From Siphonodentalium dalli (taxonomy: Eukaryota; Mollusca; Scaphopoda; Gadilida; Siphonodentaliidae): a stretch of 64,000 nt of DNA. Location: the NCBI GenBank assembly GCA_032622095.1, contig CP136066.1, positions 133,329,917 to 133,393,916 of the forward strand, written 5' to 3'. The notes under the pieces are model-generated. The model ran no database searches and was not told the origin of the DNA. It worked only from the letters and a program-made list of their open reading frames with translations. Of the stretch, positions 9,186-22,362 are shown piece by piece. A program made the translations under genes and the position numbers. Each line of letters begins with the position of its first letter. Position 1 is the first letter of the stretch.

Positions 9186-12100
9186 CTAAAGATATATCAT
9201 ACTTTGCATGTGACATTGTTTATACTGCCCAATCATGAGTCAAAGAATACAGAAAAGCGCATCATTGGATTATAACGGTATTGCAACCATGAAATCTCTG
9301 AAGGCATACAGCAACAGTGCAAGTTCAAGAAAATCTAAAAGTCAGAAATGTACTTACATCCCATGGTATGGTCATTTCATTTTTCTGTAGCAAATTCTCT
9401 AACTTCTCCACAACGTCTGGATTCAAATCGAACAGCTGGATACCTGCTGCTTCCATCTCATTCACAGCTCCCACTGCTTTAGCACAGTCATTATTCTCAC
9501 CTGCATTATATGATATCAAATGTAGTGAGTTTGAAAACAAGCTTTCCCAACTGTTGGAAATTTCCAACCTGACATTTTAATATATTTAAACATCAGAAAA
9601 TGATATAGCCATATTAATAGCTAAGTAGTTCAAAGACATGGGATGCAATTGTTGAATTGGGTTTAATATTGCTCCAAACAAATTTACCAGTACATAACAC
9701 AAGATTTTGGACCGATTTAAACCAAATTTGGTGTGGTGACTCCGGGTAACCCTGGGGGAGTTATAATGGTGTTAGTTTTTCAAATATGTTTTACTTAAAA
9801 AAATGAAAGTGCACTGTAGCTCAACTTGAAAAGGGAATAATTTCATGTGTTGCAGTCAATGTAGAGATTAGGAATGTGGAAAGTTGAAATGTCTAAGTAA
9901 TACTAGATTATCAACATGAAGAGATATATTTAAAGTAAAATACAATATGGTTGCTGGTGGCTATTTTTTCAAATGAAATTCAAAAACATTTGATAACTTC
10001 CATCGATCATTATCAAGATTAATATGAAGTTTGGTGATGATCGGCTGAGGGAAGTGGAAGTGCCAAAGAATTTTGTCATACAAAGAGTGAAATCCAAGAT
10101 GACTGCCAGCGGACATGTTTTATACCCCAAAATGACTCGTTCCCATCTACATGTCAATGCTAACAGCCATGACAAATTTCATAATGATCAGACCAAAGCT
10201 ACGACTTGTAGCCCGTGCCAAAGGATTTAGTCATGCAATGAGTAAAATCCAAGATGTTTTATGCCGAGTGACCCCAAAATGACTCGTTCCCATCTACATG
10301 TCAATATTAACATCCATACAAATTTCATGATGATCAGGTGAACAGTTCGGCCTGTAGCCCGTGCTAATGGATTGAATTTTGAAATCCAAGATGGCCAATG
10401 GCTGCCTTGTTATTTTGCCAAAAATGACTTGTTTCCCATCTACATGTCAATGTCAACAGCCATGACAAATGACAAATTTCATGATGATCCGACCAAAGGT
10501 ACGACCTGTAGCCCGTGCCAAAGGATTTAGTCATGCAAAGAGTAAAATACAAGATGGCTGCTGGCCGCCATGTTTTATGGCCGAATAACCCCAAAATGAC
10601 TCGTTCCCATCTGCATGTCAATATTAACATCCACAACAAAATTCATGATGATCAGACGAAAATTCCGGTCTGTAGCCCATGCTAATGGATTGAATTTTGA
10701 AATCCAAGATGGCCACTGGCGGCCATGTTTTTTTGCCAATTGATGCCAAAATGACTCGTTCCCATCTACATGTCAATGTCAAGAGCCACAACAAATTTCA
10801 TGATGATTCGACCAAAGGTATGTATGACTTGTAGTCCATGCCAAAGGATTTAGTCATGCAAAGAGTAAAATCCAAGATGGCAGCCAGCGGCCAAGTTTTA
10901 TGGCCGAATGACCCCAAAATGACTCGTTTCCATCTACATGTCAATGTTAACATCCATGACAAATTTCATGATGATCCTACCAAAGGTACGACCTTTAGCC
11001 CGTGCCAAAGGATTTATGCAAAGATTAAATCCAAGATAGCTGTTGGCGGCCATGTTTTTGGCCGAATGACCCCAAAATGCCTAGTTCCCATCTACATGTC
11101 AATATTAACATAAATGATAAAAGTTAATGATGATCAGACAAACAGTTCGGCTTGCAACATGTGCTAATGGATTGAATTTTGAAATACAAGATGGCCACTG
11201 GCAGCCATGTTTTTTTGCCGAATGACCCCAAAATGACTCGTTCCCATTTACATGTCAATGTTAACATCCATGACAAATTTCATGATGATCTGACCAAAGA
11301 TACGACCTTAAGCCTGTGTCAAAGGATTTAGTCATACAAAGTGTAAAATCCAAGATGGCTACTGGCAGCCATGTTTTATGGCCGAATGACCCCAAAATGA
11401 CTCGTTCCCATCTACATCTCAATATTAACTTCCACTACAAATTTCATTATGATCAGATGAACACTCCGGCCTGTAGCCCGTGCTAATGGATTGAATTTTG
11501 AAATCCAAGATGGCTGCTGGCGGCCATGTTTTTTTTGCTGTATGACCCCAAAATGACTCGTTGCCATCTACATGTCAATGTCAAGCCCATGACAAATTTC
11601 ATAATGATCCGACCAAAGGTATGACCTGTAGCCTGTGTTAAAAGAAATTGTTGATGAATCACGCACACGGACGACGGATACCAAGCCATGGCTAGTTGAG
11701 CTAAAAAATTAAATTGAGCAAGGAGTTCAATGTAAATTAAACTAAAAAACATTATGATTTTTTTTAATTATTTAAAAAATAAAATAATATTTTATTATAT
11801 ATATTTTTTTTTTTTTAATTTAATGTTTTTTTTTTTTAAATTGAGCAAGGAATTTTTTTTGAGTGAATATTTTTCGAAAAAGGGTCATAACTCAGTTAAA
11901 AATAGTCTGATCAAACCCATATTCGTACTCGATCTGTCTTTTGGGCTGCGAAATTCATATACAAAATTTGATTCCAATCAGATAGATGTTTGAGTTATCG
12001 CACTATGCATAAAGTGTCTACGGACAGATAGACTGACGCATGGACAGACGGACGAAAGGTGAGTGGTCAATCCAGCGTTGAAACCATGTTTACCATACTA

Positions 12101-15100
12101 TAATTGGTAAACATAAAAATGGCTAACAGCCAATACATGTATATACATAACATTAATACACCTACATGTGTGCTTTGATCACAATATTTCTGCGATATTC
12201 TTTTCCTTTGCCGACGACAAACTCAAAATCGATATATTAAAACTATGACCAGACAATACGGTCCTGAGAATATTTGAATACGATCGAATTGAATACTGCT
12301 CAGTATTATTGAACCGAATATCGAATCAAATATATAAGTTTGGTGACCTATGCATTAGCAACAAAACCCCATGTTTTGAGTCTGATAAATAACCTATCGT
12401 TACCATTCCTCGTATAGAAACAACATTTTTCTAAATAAGTAAAATATATCTCCTATAAGTATCTTGCCCACTAAACATAATTATGCCAGCGCACAGTCAG
12501 GAGTGAAGTGAACACGTGGTCACGTCTGAATTGGTTTGATCTTGTATCAGTCACTGCATCGTCAAAACCACATATCTATTGCAACGTTTGATGTAGAATA
12601 TCGTAGATCAAAGGTGCCACATTTTGAATATGTGAATGTGTACAGTGCATCTGCAGTTGCAACTTAGCCGAACAATGATTGTTCCAATGAGACATCAAAA
12701 GGTCCCGTTTTTCAGGGGAATAACATAACATAACAAGTCGCTATCCATCCAGTGATGACTGAATATCTAGATCAGAAACATGTTTTTATAATATCATAAC
12801 CGCGACCAGGCAGTCGTATTTGGGTTCCATCGCAATAATTTGTGCTTTATACACATGTACCATCAATGATTGCTATGAATGAAACATTTATTTATACCTC
12901 TCTGGGAAATATGGCGATTAGTCGACTAGGAGATTACTAATTCATTATTGTCAAAATTCTAGTCGACGTCGACTAATCGTTTCAACACTACATATCAATG
13001 TCAACAGCCATGATAAATTTCATAATGATCCGACTAAAGGCACACCCTGTAGCCTGAGCTAATGGAATTTTTTCGGACGCACCCACACACACAGACTACG
13101 GATACCAACCCATGGCAATAGCTCAAACTTTACAAAGTAAAGTTGAGCTAATAAGACATGAAAACGATAAATTTATGGTGAATCAGTCTGACTTAAGTCA
13201 CTTCACAATGAAGCTATCCAGCGTCTACTGTGTATGTGCACATGCTGACTTGACGATCATTGCTTCTGTCATCGCTTTAATTTCCATGACGAAATTCATT
13301 GTGGAAGAACGATTAAAACTGTTATGGTGACTATAAACCACCACTGTGCCGAACAAAAGACCGCTAGTTAAATCGGTACACTTACACAACAGTACGAAAC
13401 TAATTTACATGTATGCATTTTCATCCGGTTTTGAGAGGTAAAAATACATGCGGTCACTCAATTATGGACTAACAAAGCTGTCCATTATTCGTTATAGAGA
13501 GGTTCCAGTTTACAGAAGTAATTTTTAGTAAGAACGCACTTGGGTGAATTCGGGACGAGACAGTTCATTCAGTACGGAGAGAGATTCGGTTTGGAGAGGT
13601 TTTACAATATATCATTCTTACTTACAATGCAACTGTAGGAGGAAACCATAAACAAATCTATCATTCTTGTTGTCTGTTAACAATATCAGACTTTTCAGCT
13701 TTTCTTCCTATAATAAATAATGAATAACATTAGAAGAAGAGCTCGACAAACATTAACACTTTCCAGTAAGATTGGGTTTCCCCCCAGAACTAATGAAATT
13801 GCAAAGGCGATTTGACAAAGTCAGAACTAATGAAATTGCAAAGGCGATTTGACAACAATTCAAGGGGTTTCAAGGTGCTCTATTTTATATTTCTTCGCCT
13901 TTCAAGGCTATTTCTAGAAATTTTTGAAGAACCATAATTCCAAATTGATTACATTGAATTATAGCATAATGATATTACTGTAATTACGGTATATTGTGAC
14001 TGGAATTAATTACAAATTCAGTGAGTAGAGCCATGATAATGCCAAAATTCAATGCTACTCAAAGCCATCCACAACAATTTGTGCACTTTTGAGGCCTTGA
14101 ATGGTCATTGTGATATTCTAGGCTTGCAGTATTCCATACTTCCCATACATAAAATCCAGTAATATTCAATAACGAGATCTCTTTTATTACTTACATTATT
14201 ATCTTTGACTAGTTGTTGGCATAAGTGTAACAATCTGGCAGAATGGAGAATTTTTGGATATTTCTGAAAGAGAGTTAGAAATGGTTCTTATGGTTAATAC
14301 AGAGACATTCACAAAAAGGAAGATTCTCTTTGGAACAACATCAAAGACTCCATTTAATAGTGATGAACACGACAGCGGACATGAATTGATAATCATATGT
14401 GACTTTAAGAAGACCAGAAGCATACCCCTCGAGGGCAATTCATAATTTAAATAATGCATGTGGTCTCAAACAGATAATAAAATCACCAACACATTTTACC
14501 GAATATTCAAGTACCGGTACTATTTTTTATCTATTTCTCGTAACAAACTCAGATTAAGCAAAGACTACACTATTCTCGACCCGTTTCATGCTGAAATGAA
14601 TCAATATCACAGCCCAGTAAATGTTGTTTTTAAATAAGGAAATATCAGATAAAAAAATATTTTCAAACACATTGTTTGGAATTATAATCTCACTGATTAC
14701 ATTATCATGAATCAAGCTTTTAATGAATGGAATGCCTCAGAGGATCTTAATAACCACAATATAATCGTTGACATGTACTGTAACTTCAATAATAATGGAC
14801 ATAACGAAATAATTTATACCAAATAAGGTTGTATGATCTGCAGGGATAATCCACTGTGGCTTAATTGTAACATCCATAGACTAATAAGGGAGCACAGAAG
14901 AATTCATAAAAAGGCTAAACATACAAAGCTTGCATCTGACTGGTAAAATTATGGAAAGAAACTAACTGAAGTAATATCAGTCAGAAAACCAAAACGAATT
15001 CACAACATGAAACAATGACAATAGTAGTGGAACGTCCACCTGGTAGAAGACCCTTCAGCAGTTAATGTTCTCCCCTAGTAGTCAAATAATCCGCCCTATT

Positions 15101-18100
15101 TCAGACGGCAATGACATACTGTTATCACTGGAAAAGGCTGAATGCTTTAATATATACTTCTGTAATATATCATCACTAAATGAAAATGGAGCAACCGTAC
15201 CCTTAGGCCAAAAAAAAAAAGTTTTGGTTCTCAGGCCCCGCCGCATTGAATAAAAAGGGCCGCATTAGGCCTTTTTTATTGCAATGCCTGATGTTATGAC
15301 AAAAAAACTTACGAAAAAATAAATTTGAAAAAAAATAAAAAATTAGTGTGCATTGAGCTCTAACATGTAATGTGTTAAAAAGTGACTTGCAGGCTTACAA
15401 CATGAAGTAGATGACTACAATTAAGAAAATGATTAGCTGATCCTCATGCTCTTCTTACAATTAGTCATTGTGAACAACTTACACTTTATACAATTGAAAG
15501 GCACAGGACAAACTTCAGGATCACATATTATAATGGGGAGGTATCAGTTTTTAGACAACAATAACAGTAGTTGACGGATGCACACACGGACAACAGACAC
15601 CAATGCACGGCAATAGCTAAAAAAAATTCAGGTTACATAAATTTTACAAAATGTTTCATATGTCATCTCCCCAGGATCTATAAACATAGTGAACCACAAG
15701 AACCCAGGAGCAGAACGATGCTCCTTTAGACAAATTTCACTCAGACCCCCTGAATGATACCTCAAGCTTTACCAACTGTTGCAAAGTTCCAACCTGACAT
15801 GCCCCCTTTTTTAATAGCTAACCCCATTGAAATATATTTGAATCCAAACTGTCCATAGAGCCTACACACCAAAATTTGGTGACCAAATGCCATTTATTGA
15901 CTGATTGAACCCATTTTAACAAATCAGAAACCCAGTCACCCAAGGACCATCCATTCTTATATATAAACTAAATAGGCTTGATGTCTCTTGAGGAGAAGAC
16001 TTTTTAAGAATTACTATGTGACCCAGTGATCCAATTTGAACAAATGTGAATCACAGTCACCCACAGACTATCCGTACCAAATATTAGCAGAACGGGTCTG
16101 ATGGTTCTTGAGATTTTAAAGAAATACTACAGATGGAACAAGTTATGTCCCTGGTTCCACCCTTATTGGACCTTGTGACCCCATTTGAACAAATCTGAAT
16201 CCCTGTCAACCAAGGACTCTCCATATCAAATATAAGCTGAAAGGTCTGATGGACTTCGTCTCAGAGGAGATGAAAGAATTCCTCACTCTCTCATCCAGTT
16301 TCCCATACGAGTATACCTATATGTAATTGCCTGGGAACACAGGTATTTATTTTTAATGGCCTAACTGTCCCATTCACAGAATAGAATAGAATAGAATATG
16401 ATTTATTGATTGACTCAAGAACAGAGTATTATCAAATTATCAAACTTAACATAACATTTTTGATAACTGTAAATTGAATAATGGTGAAAAGTGAAAATAT
16501 GAATGTTTAGGAAAAGAAAAGTTGAGTATTGGATAATAGTGAGAAATGTCAGCCTGGATATGTGTACAGTTCGATTTATAGAATAAATACTCCTCTAACC
16601 AACCAGACAGAGTAATGGGGAATATGATCCCATATTCACATTGTGGGATATATTCACATTGTGGGATATATTGGTATCTATGAATACACCAGAGGTTAAG
16701 ATATTCCACAGGGCTGTTATAACAAGCAATTAAATTTCAATCATAGCTGTGATGTATTGTTTTGCTAACACTGGGGAATTATTGATGTCACACTACCGTA
16801 CTGACGCGGCTCAAGGCCCATGCCTGTGTTTAACCCCACCCATATCTTTTGGCCAAATTCCATGCACAGGGGTATATTCGAGTTTAAGTATTTGCTATCA
16901 ACTTGTAGACAGCAAAACAGATTGACGAACTCGAGAAATATAATATTTATATTAAAAACGGAAAATTATACTTCGTATGCAAGTGAGAATATTCAATAAA
17001 ATAAAATAAAGTGAATCTTAAAATCTCATTTGTTCATTCAATTATACTTCCCGGGGAAACCAATCGTTAACAGACATCAAATACAGTCAATTCCAGTTAA
17101 TTGCATATCGTTTAAATGCATATTTCGGCTATTTGCATAAAATATGCATGCACCAAACCATTTTCTCATAAAAAGACTATTTTTTAATCGTTTATTTGCA
17201 TAAGGGTCGGACTCTATTCCGTTTTTATGCATACGAAAATCGCCAAAAATGTTAATGAGAAGGGGTAAAAAGTCACCTCATGCTGCCGAAATTATAGCAA
17301 TTTGTAAAACTATTTACCTTGAAAAACGTATTTTATGGGAAAACTTAATACAAAGTTGATGAAGATGACCATCGCGAGCGAAGACGGCAATTATCGATTT
17401 CATAACACACGTGGTTTTCTATCTCTTCTCATTAACAAGCTTCTGTTGACACACATTTCCTGTATGTTTCCATATTTATTTTTGAATTGAATGATTTATT
17501 TAAATTTGTATATTTATTGGTTGTTTGTAAACGTTTGTAAAAACCTGAAGTTCCAGTTGCAATTCTGAGGATTCAAAGTGAAAGGAAGATTTTCCCGGGA
17601 ATTCCACCAACAAGGAAGCCAATTACGAAACCGAAACTAACGTGCTTTTCTATGGCTTCTAACATGCTTCTGTTCAAACATTTCCTGTTTCGAAACATTT
17701 CAATCTTAAAATCTCATTTAGAACCCAATCTCTAACGGCGTATAGCTGAAAACGCGGTAAACATGAGTCGCTTGCGCGTGCAAAGCACGCCTGTCCAACA
17801 ACCGTACTGTAAAAACATTTTTCGTGTTCAGTGACAACGTCGGTATGTTCCTACATGTGGTCAAACACAAAGAACTGGCTTCCTCGTTATGTAAACACAC
17901 AGTGGGTATAATAATGGGACAGAAGGGGAAACTTGTCATTCAACAACCATGTTTTCCAAACTGCGTCAACGTTAGACACTCGAAACAAAAATAAAGGTTA
18001 TCGACATTAATATTTTTAAACTACATTTTGTTCACGTTTTACAGTATAAACACGTGCTTTTCCATACCAGCAGAAATACAACTGTCTTTTGTCAGTACAT

Positions 18101-21100
18101 TGTGTACTGTTAATTAATTACACTTACTGGCTTTTGTTAAACATGCAATTAGTCGCTATTGTAACATCCTCTATGTGGACAACGGATCACGAATAAAGCA
18201 CCGGGTTTAATATTTTCCTAATCGGATTAAATCTGAACATTGATATAAACTATAGACTACTATAGACTATAGATACGGGAATTACCGACAATAATTTAAT
18301 GAATAGAAACATGTTTACATATTTAGTATAGAAATAACGGGATGGCTTATCATTAACTGAACAACTGGTTGACATCACTGTTTCCGCAAATTAGACACAA
18401 AGGCTAAAACAACACTGTCTTTGTTTCTCATCCCAACACCATGTGTGTCGTGTTTATTCAACGATTTCAACTCATTAGTGTAACAATGGTTCACTATGAT
18501 TTATTCTCGGGTTTTATCCGACCCGCAGCTCCCGATGCAGAATCTGATAATGACGCTGAATATACCGTTCCGATAATGCCCATGCAGGTGACCGAGGGAA
18601 TCAGCAACAATTAATTGTTGTTTTTGCTGTTTTTATCATGTTCGTTTAAATACAAATCCATTCTGTAATGGAAATAACAAGGAATGTGTTTGGTCTGGCC
18701 TCCCATACAATGTATTTATCTATCTATAGAAATTATGGGATGGGAGAAATTAAACAACACGTTTTGAAATGGGTTTTTTTCTTAATGTTTTTTGTGTGTG
18801 ATAATGATGGTATGTAATCATTTTATACATGTAACAACAAATAAAGATGTTAAATGAATCAGTTTATTGACATAATAGTAATTTACAACAAGGTATGAGA
18901 TGACAATATGATACAGCAATCTAATGATTTCGCTATTTCGCCATTTCGTGGTACTACGTACTGTACAAACAAAACAATCTTAAGAACCTCAAATGGGGTG
19001 ATGGGGTGATTTCGGCTTTATGCATATTCGGTTATATGCATGGGAAAGGCCATGCACCGACGCTATGCAATAAAGCGGAATTGACTGTACAAAAGAACCC
19101 AATCGCTAACGGCGTATAGATGAGAACGCGGTAAACATGAATCACTTCAAATAGCCATGCACGTGCACAGCGCACCTGTTAACAACGGTACTGTAAAAAC
19201 ATATTTTTCCGTGTTCAGTGACGTCGGTATGTTCCTACAGGTGGCCAAACACAAAGAACTGGCTTGCTGGTTATGTAAACACACAGTGGGTATAATAATG
19301 GGCAGAAGGGGAACTTGTCATTAAAAAACCATGTCTTCCAAACTACGTCAACGTTATACACTCAAAACCAAAACAAGAGGTATGCTGTACCGTGGCATTT
19401 GCCCCCGACGGTAGCAATTCGGATTAAGCATGGACGAAGGAGGTCTATATGACCATTTTAAAAGAAGTTCGTACTAGAAATTCTGGAAACCCAAAAACAA
19501 GCGATATGGAAACCCAAAAACAAGCGAAAATTCAAATTTTCTAAGTTGAAAAAAGGGCCATAACTCTGGCAAAAATCATCAGATCATACCCAAATGCGCA
19601 CATTGACATGTATTTTCATATAACTGATCCACAAAAATACGGGATTTGCAATCGTACCACCAAAGCTCATGCTATCATCTGGAAACCAAAAAAACAAGAG
19701 AAAAATTTGAATTTTCTAAGTAAAAAAAGGGCCATAACTCTGGTGAAAATGTGTGGACGAAACCCGCGCTATGCATGTAGCTGTTCCCCCATGCTGCTCT
19801 ATCACCATACCAAATATCAGCTAAATCTGCACAGCAGTTGCTGAACAATAATGCAAATGTTTGTACGGACGGACAAAATTTAATTTTCTAAGTAAAAAAA
19901 GGGCCATATTAATAATAATAAACTCTGGTGAAAATGGGTGGATGAAACCCGCGCTATGCATGTAGCTGTTCCCCCATGCTGCTCTATCACCATACCAAAT
20001 ATCAGCTAAATCTGCCCAGCGGTTGCTGAACAATAAAGCAAAATGTTTGTACGGACGGACAAAATTGAAATTTTCTAAATTGAAAAAAGGGCCATAACTC
20101 TGGCAAAAATCATCAGATCATACCCAAATTCGCACTTGACATGTATCTTCATATAACTGATCCACAAAAATACGGGATTTGCAATCGTACCACCAAAGCT
20201 CACGCTATCATCTGGAAACCCAAAAAACAAGAAAAAAATTGAATTTTCCAAGTCAAAAAAGGGCCATAACTCTGGTGAAAATGGGTGGACGAAAACCCAC
20301 GCTATGCATGTAGCTGTTCCCCCATGCTGCTCTATCACCATACCAAATATCAGCTAAATCTGCAAAGCGGTTGCTGAACAATAATGCAAAATGTTTGTAC
20401 GGACGGACAAAATTTAATTTTCTAAGCAAAAAAAGGGCCATAACTCTGGTGAAAATGGGTGGATGAAACCCGCGCCATGCATGTAGCTGTTCCCCCCATG
20501 CTGCTCTATCACCATACCAAATAACAGCTAAATCTGCCAAGCGGTTGCTGAACAATAATGCAAAATGTTTGTACGGATGGACGTACAGACATACTGACGG
20601 ACGGACGGAGACGTCGACTATATACCCGCCGACTTTTCAAGTCGGGGGCATAATAAAGGTTATCAACATTAACATTTTTAAACTGCATTTTGTTCACATT
20701 TTACAGTATAAACAGTGTAGGATCGATAACTCTGAATATTAAAACACGTGCTTTTCCATATGTTTTACAGAAATACATCGTCATGTCTTGTCATTACTGT
20801 TAATTAATTACACTCACTGGCTTTTGTTAAACATGCAATTAGTCGCTATTGTAACATCCTCTATGTGGACAACGGGTCACGAATAAAGCGCCGGGTTCAT
20901 TATTATCCTAATCGGATTAACTTCATTAAGTCTGAACATTGATATAAAGTATAGATATGGGATTTACCGATAACCCACACTGCTTTAATACAAATAGTGT
21001 CATTTATGGGAACAAGACCTGGAAGTGTTATTAAATATTTTAATATTCACATTTAATTGAAAAATTACTTTCTCAAAGTAACTTATACTTACCTTTACTT

Positions 21101-22324
21101 AATCTGGAAGCCGGTATATTTCCCGATACTCGGCGTTAGATTGGCTTTCATATATTTCATCAGTTTTACTGTCCCGATTTCTTTGGATTTTTTGGTTTGC
21201 AAAGGGCCATATCCGAGTTTAAGCCCACTTGGGTTTTTGAGCTCAAATAAAACAAAGGCCCCCTGGGCCTAAACCCGGGTCAGTATGGTAATTACTTTAT
21301 AATCACCTTTGGCCAGGATTGCTATGCTGTGTTCTCAGATATCTAATGTTTATATATGTTCTTGATTTTAGAATGATTTAAACCAAATTTGTTGTGGAGA
21401 CTCTGGGTAGACTCCATAGTTTGTGGAACAAATATTGGCCATATACGACTAATATGTTAACCAAGTAGCATAGTTGCCAGATTCATTGAACTTCTATTAG
21501 ATTTATGTTAAATATCAATCGTCTCCATTATCTTGAAAAACTATATAGGAAGATATGTTTGCGATTGTTTATAAACACAATATTTTCCTAAAAAAGTAAA
21601 ATATATATCTCCTAGAAGTATCTTGCCCACTGAACTATATGGTATATTATCCCATCCCAAGTAGGAGGGGTTAACTCTCCGAGTTGAAAAAAACGTACGA
21701 AATTCTATGGTACATATCTTCTGTCATGTTCATGACCCGTGTAATCACGTGATTTCTAACACGTAGTGAAGGAATCGCCATATTTTTTTATCCCCAGTAG
21801 GACATTCCTCGTGAGCGGGGTGGGTGCGAAACCCTGAGAGGGAGCTCAGCGTTCAGTGGGCAAGATACTTCTAGGAGATATTTTACTTTTTTAGGAAAAT
21901 ATTGTATCTCCGTCAAAGGTATCTTGCCCACTGAACTATATGGTAAAGCATAGAATTTTCTAACAGTGGAGGCCACGAGGAAACAAAAACACCGCTATGC
22001 ATCTGAATCAAAGAACTGGATTGACCTGATAACCTACAATATATACATACACATGCACAGACATATAGATATATATGTATATACATATATATATATATAC
22101 ACACCTGCACAATAGGACCATAAGCCAATGTAATATTCCATCCTAAAACTAATACCTGTCAGCACGCTCAAAACGAACAAAAAGTGACCACTTAAGAGTT
22201 TAAGACCCCTGCAAGTAAAGTAAATAGCTTCAGAAGACCTGGAGATGGATACGACATTCGCATCGGAACTTAGGGCTAATAATGTATCAGCCGAGTACTT
22301 GCCGGGAAAGGTACGGGTAACCCC

Positions 22325-22362
<38 letters not shown>

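Larger units (their letters stand above)
16796..21288. mobile_element. TA-flanked element with 25-bp imperfect inverted ends (composite)
   Basis: The ends CCGTACTGACGCGG and (reverse) CCATACTGACCCGG match at about 20 of 25 positions and are each flanked by TA. Inside lie a pogo-like element, a duplicated segment and a family A repeat. No transposase for this outer element was recognised, so its class is open. Confidence 0.45.

Noticed and set aside
9811-11706. CRISPR-like regular repeats
   Set aside because: Units are 145-169 bp with no short constant repeat and unique spacers; this is an animal tandem repeat.
14254-14445. 63-codon plus-strand frame
   Set aside because: It overlaps the minus-strand exon with good splice sites and phase, and shows no domain of its own.
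19821-20555. Minus-strand frames with a recurring FSNRWADLADIWYGDRAAWG-like text
   Set aside because: The text is the translation of tandem family A core units; the same wording reappears wherever the element does (for example 52436-52891).
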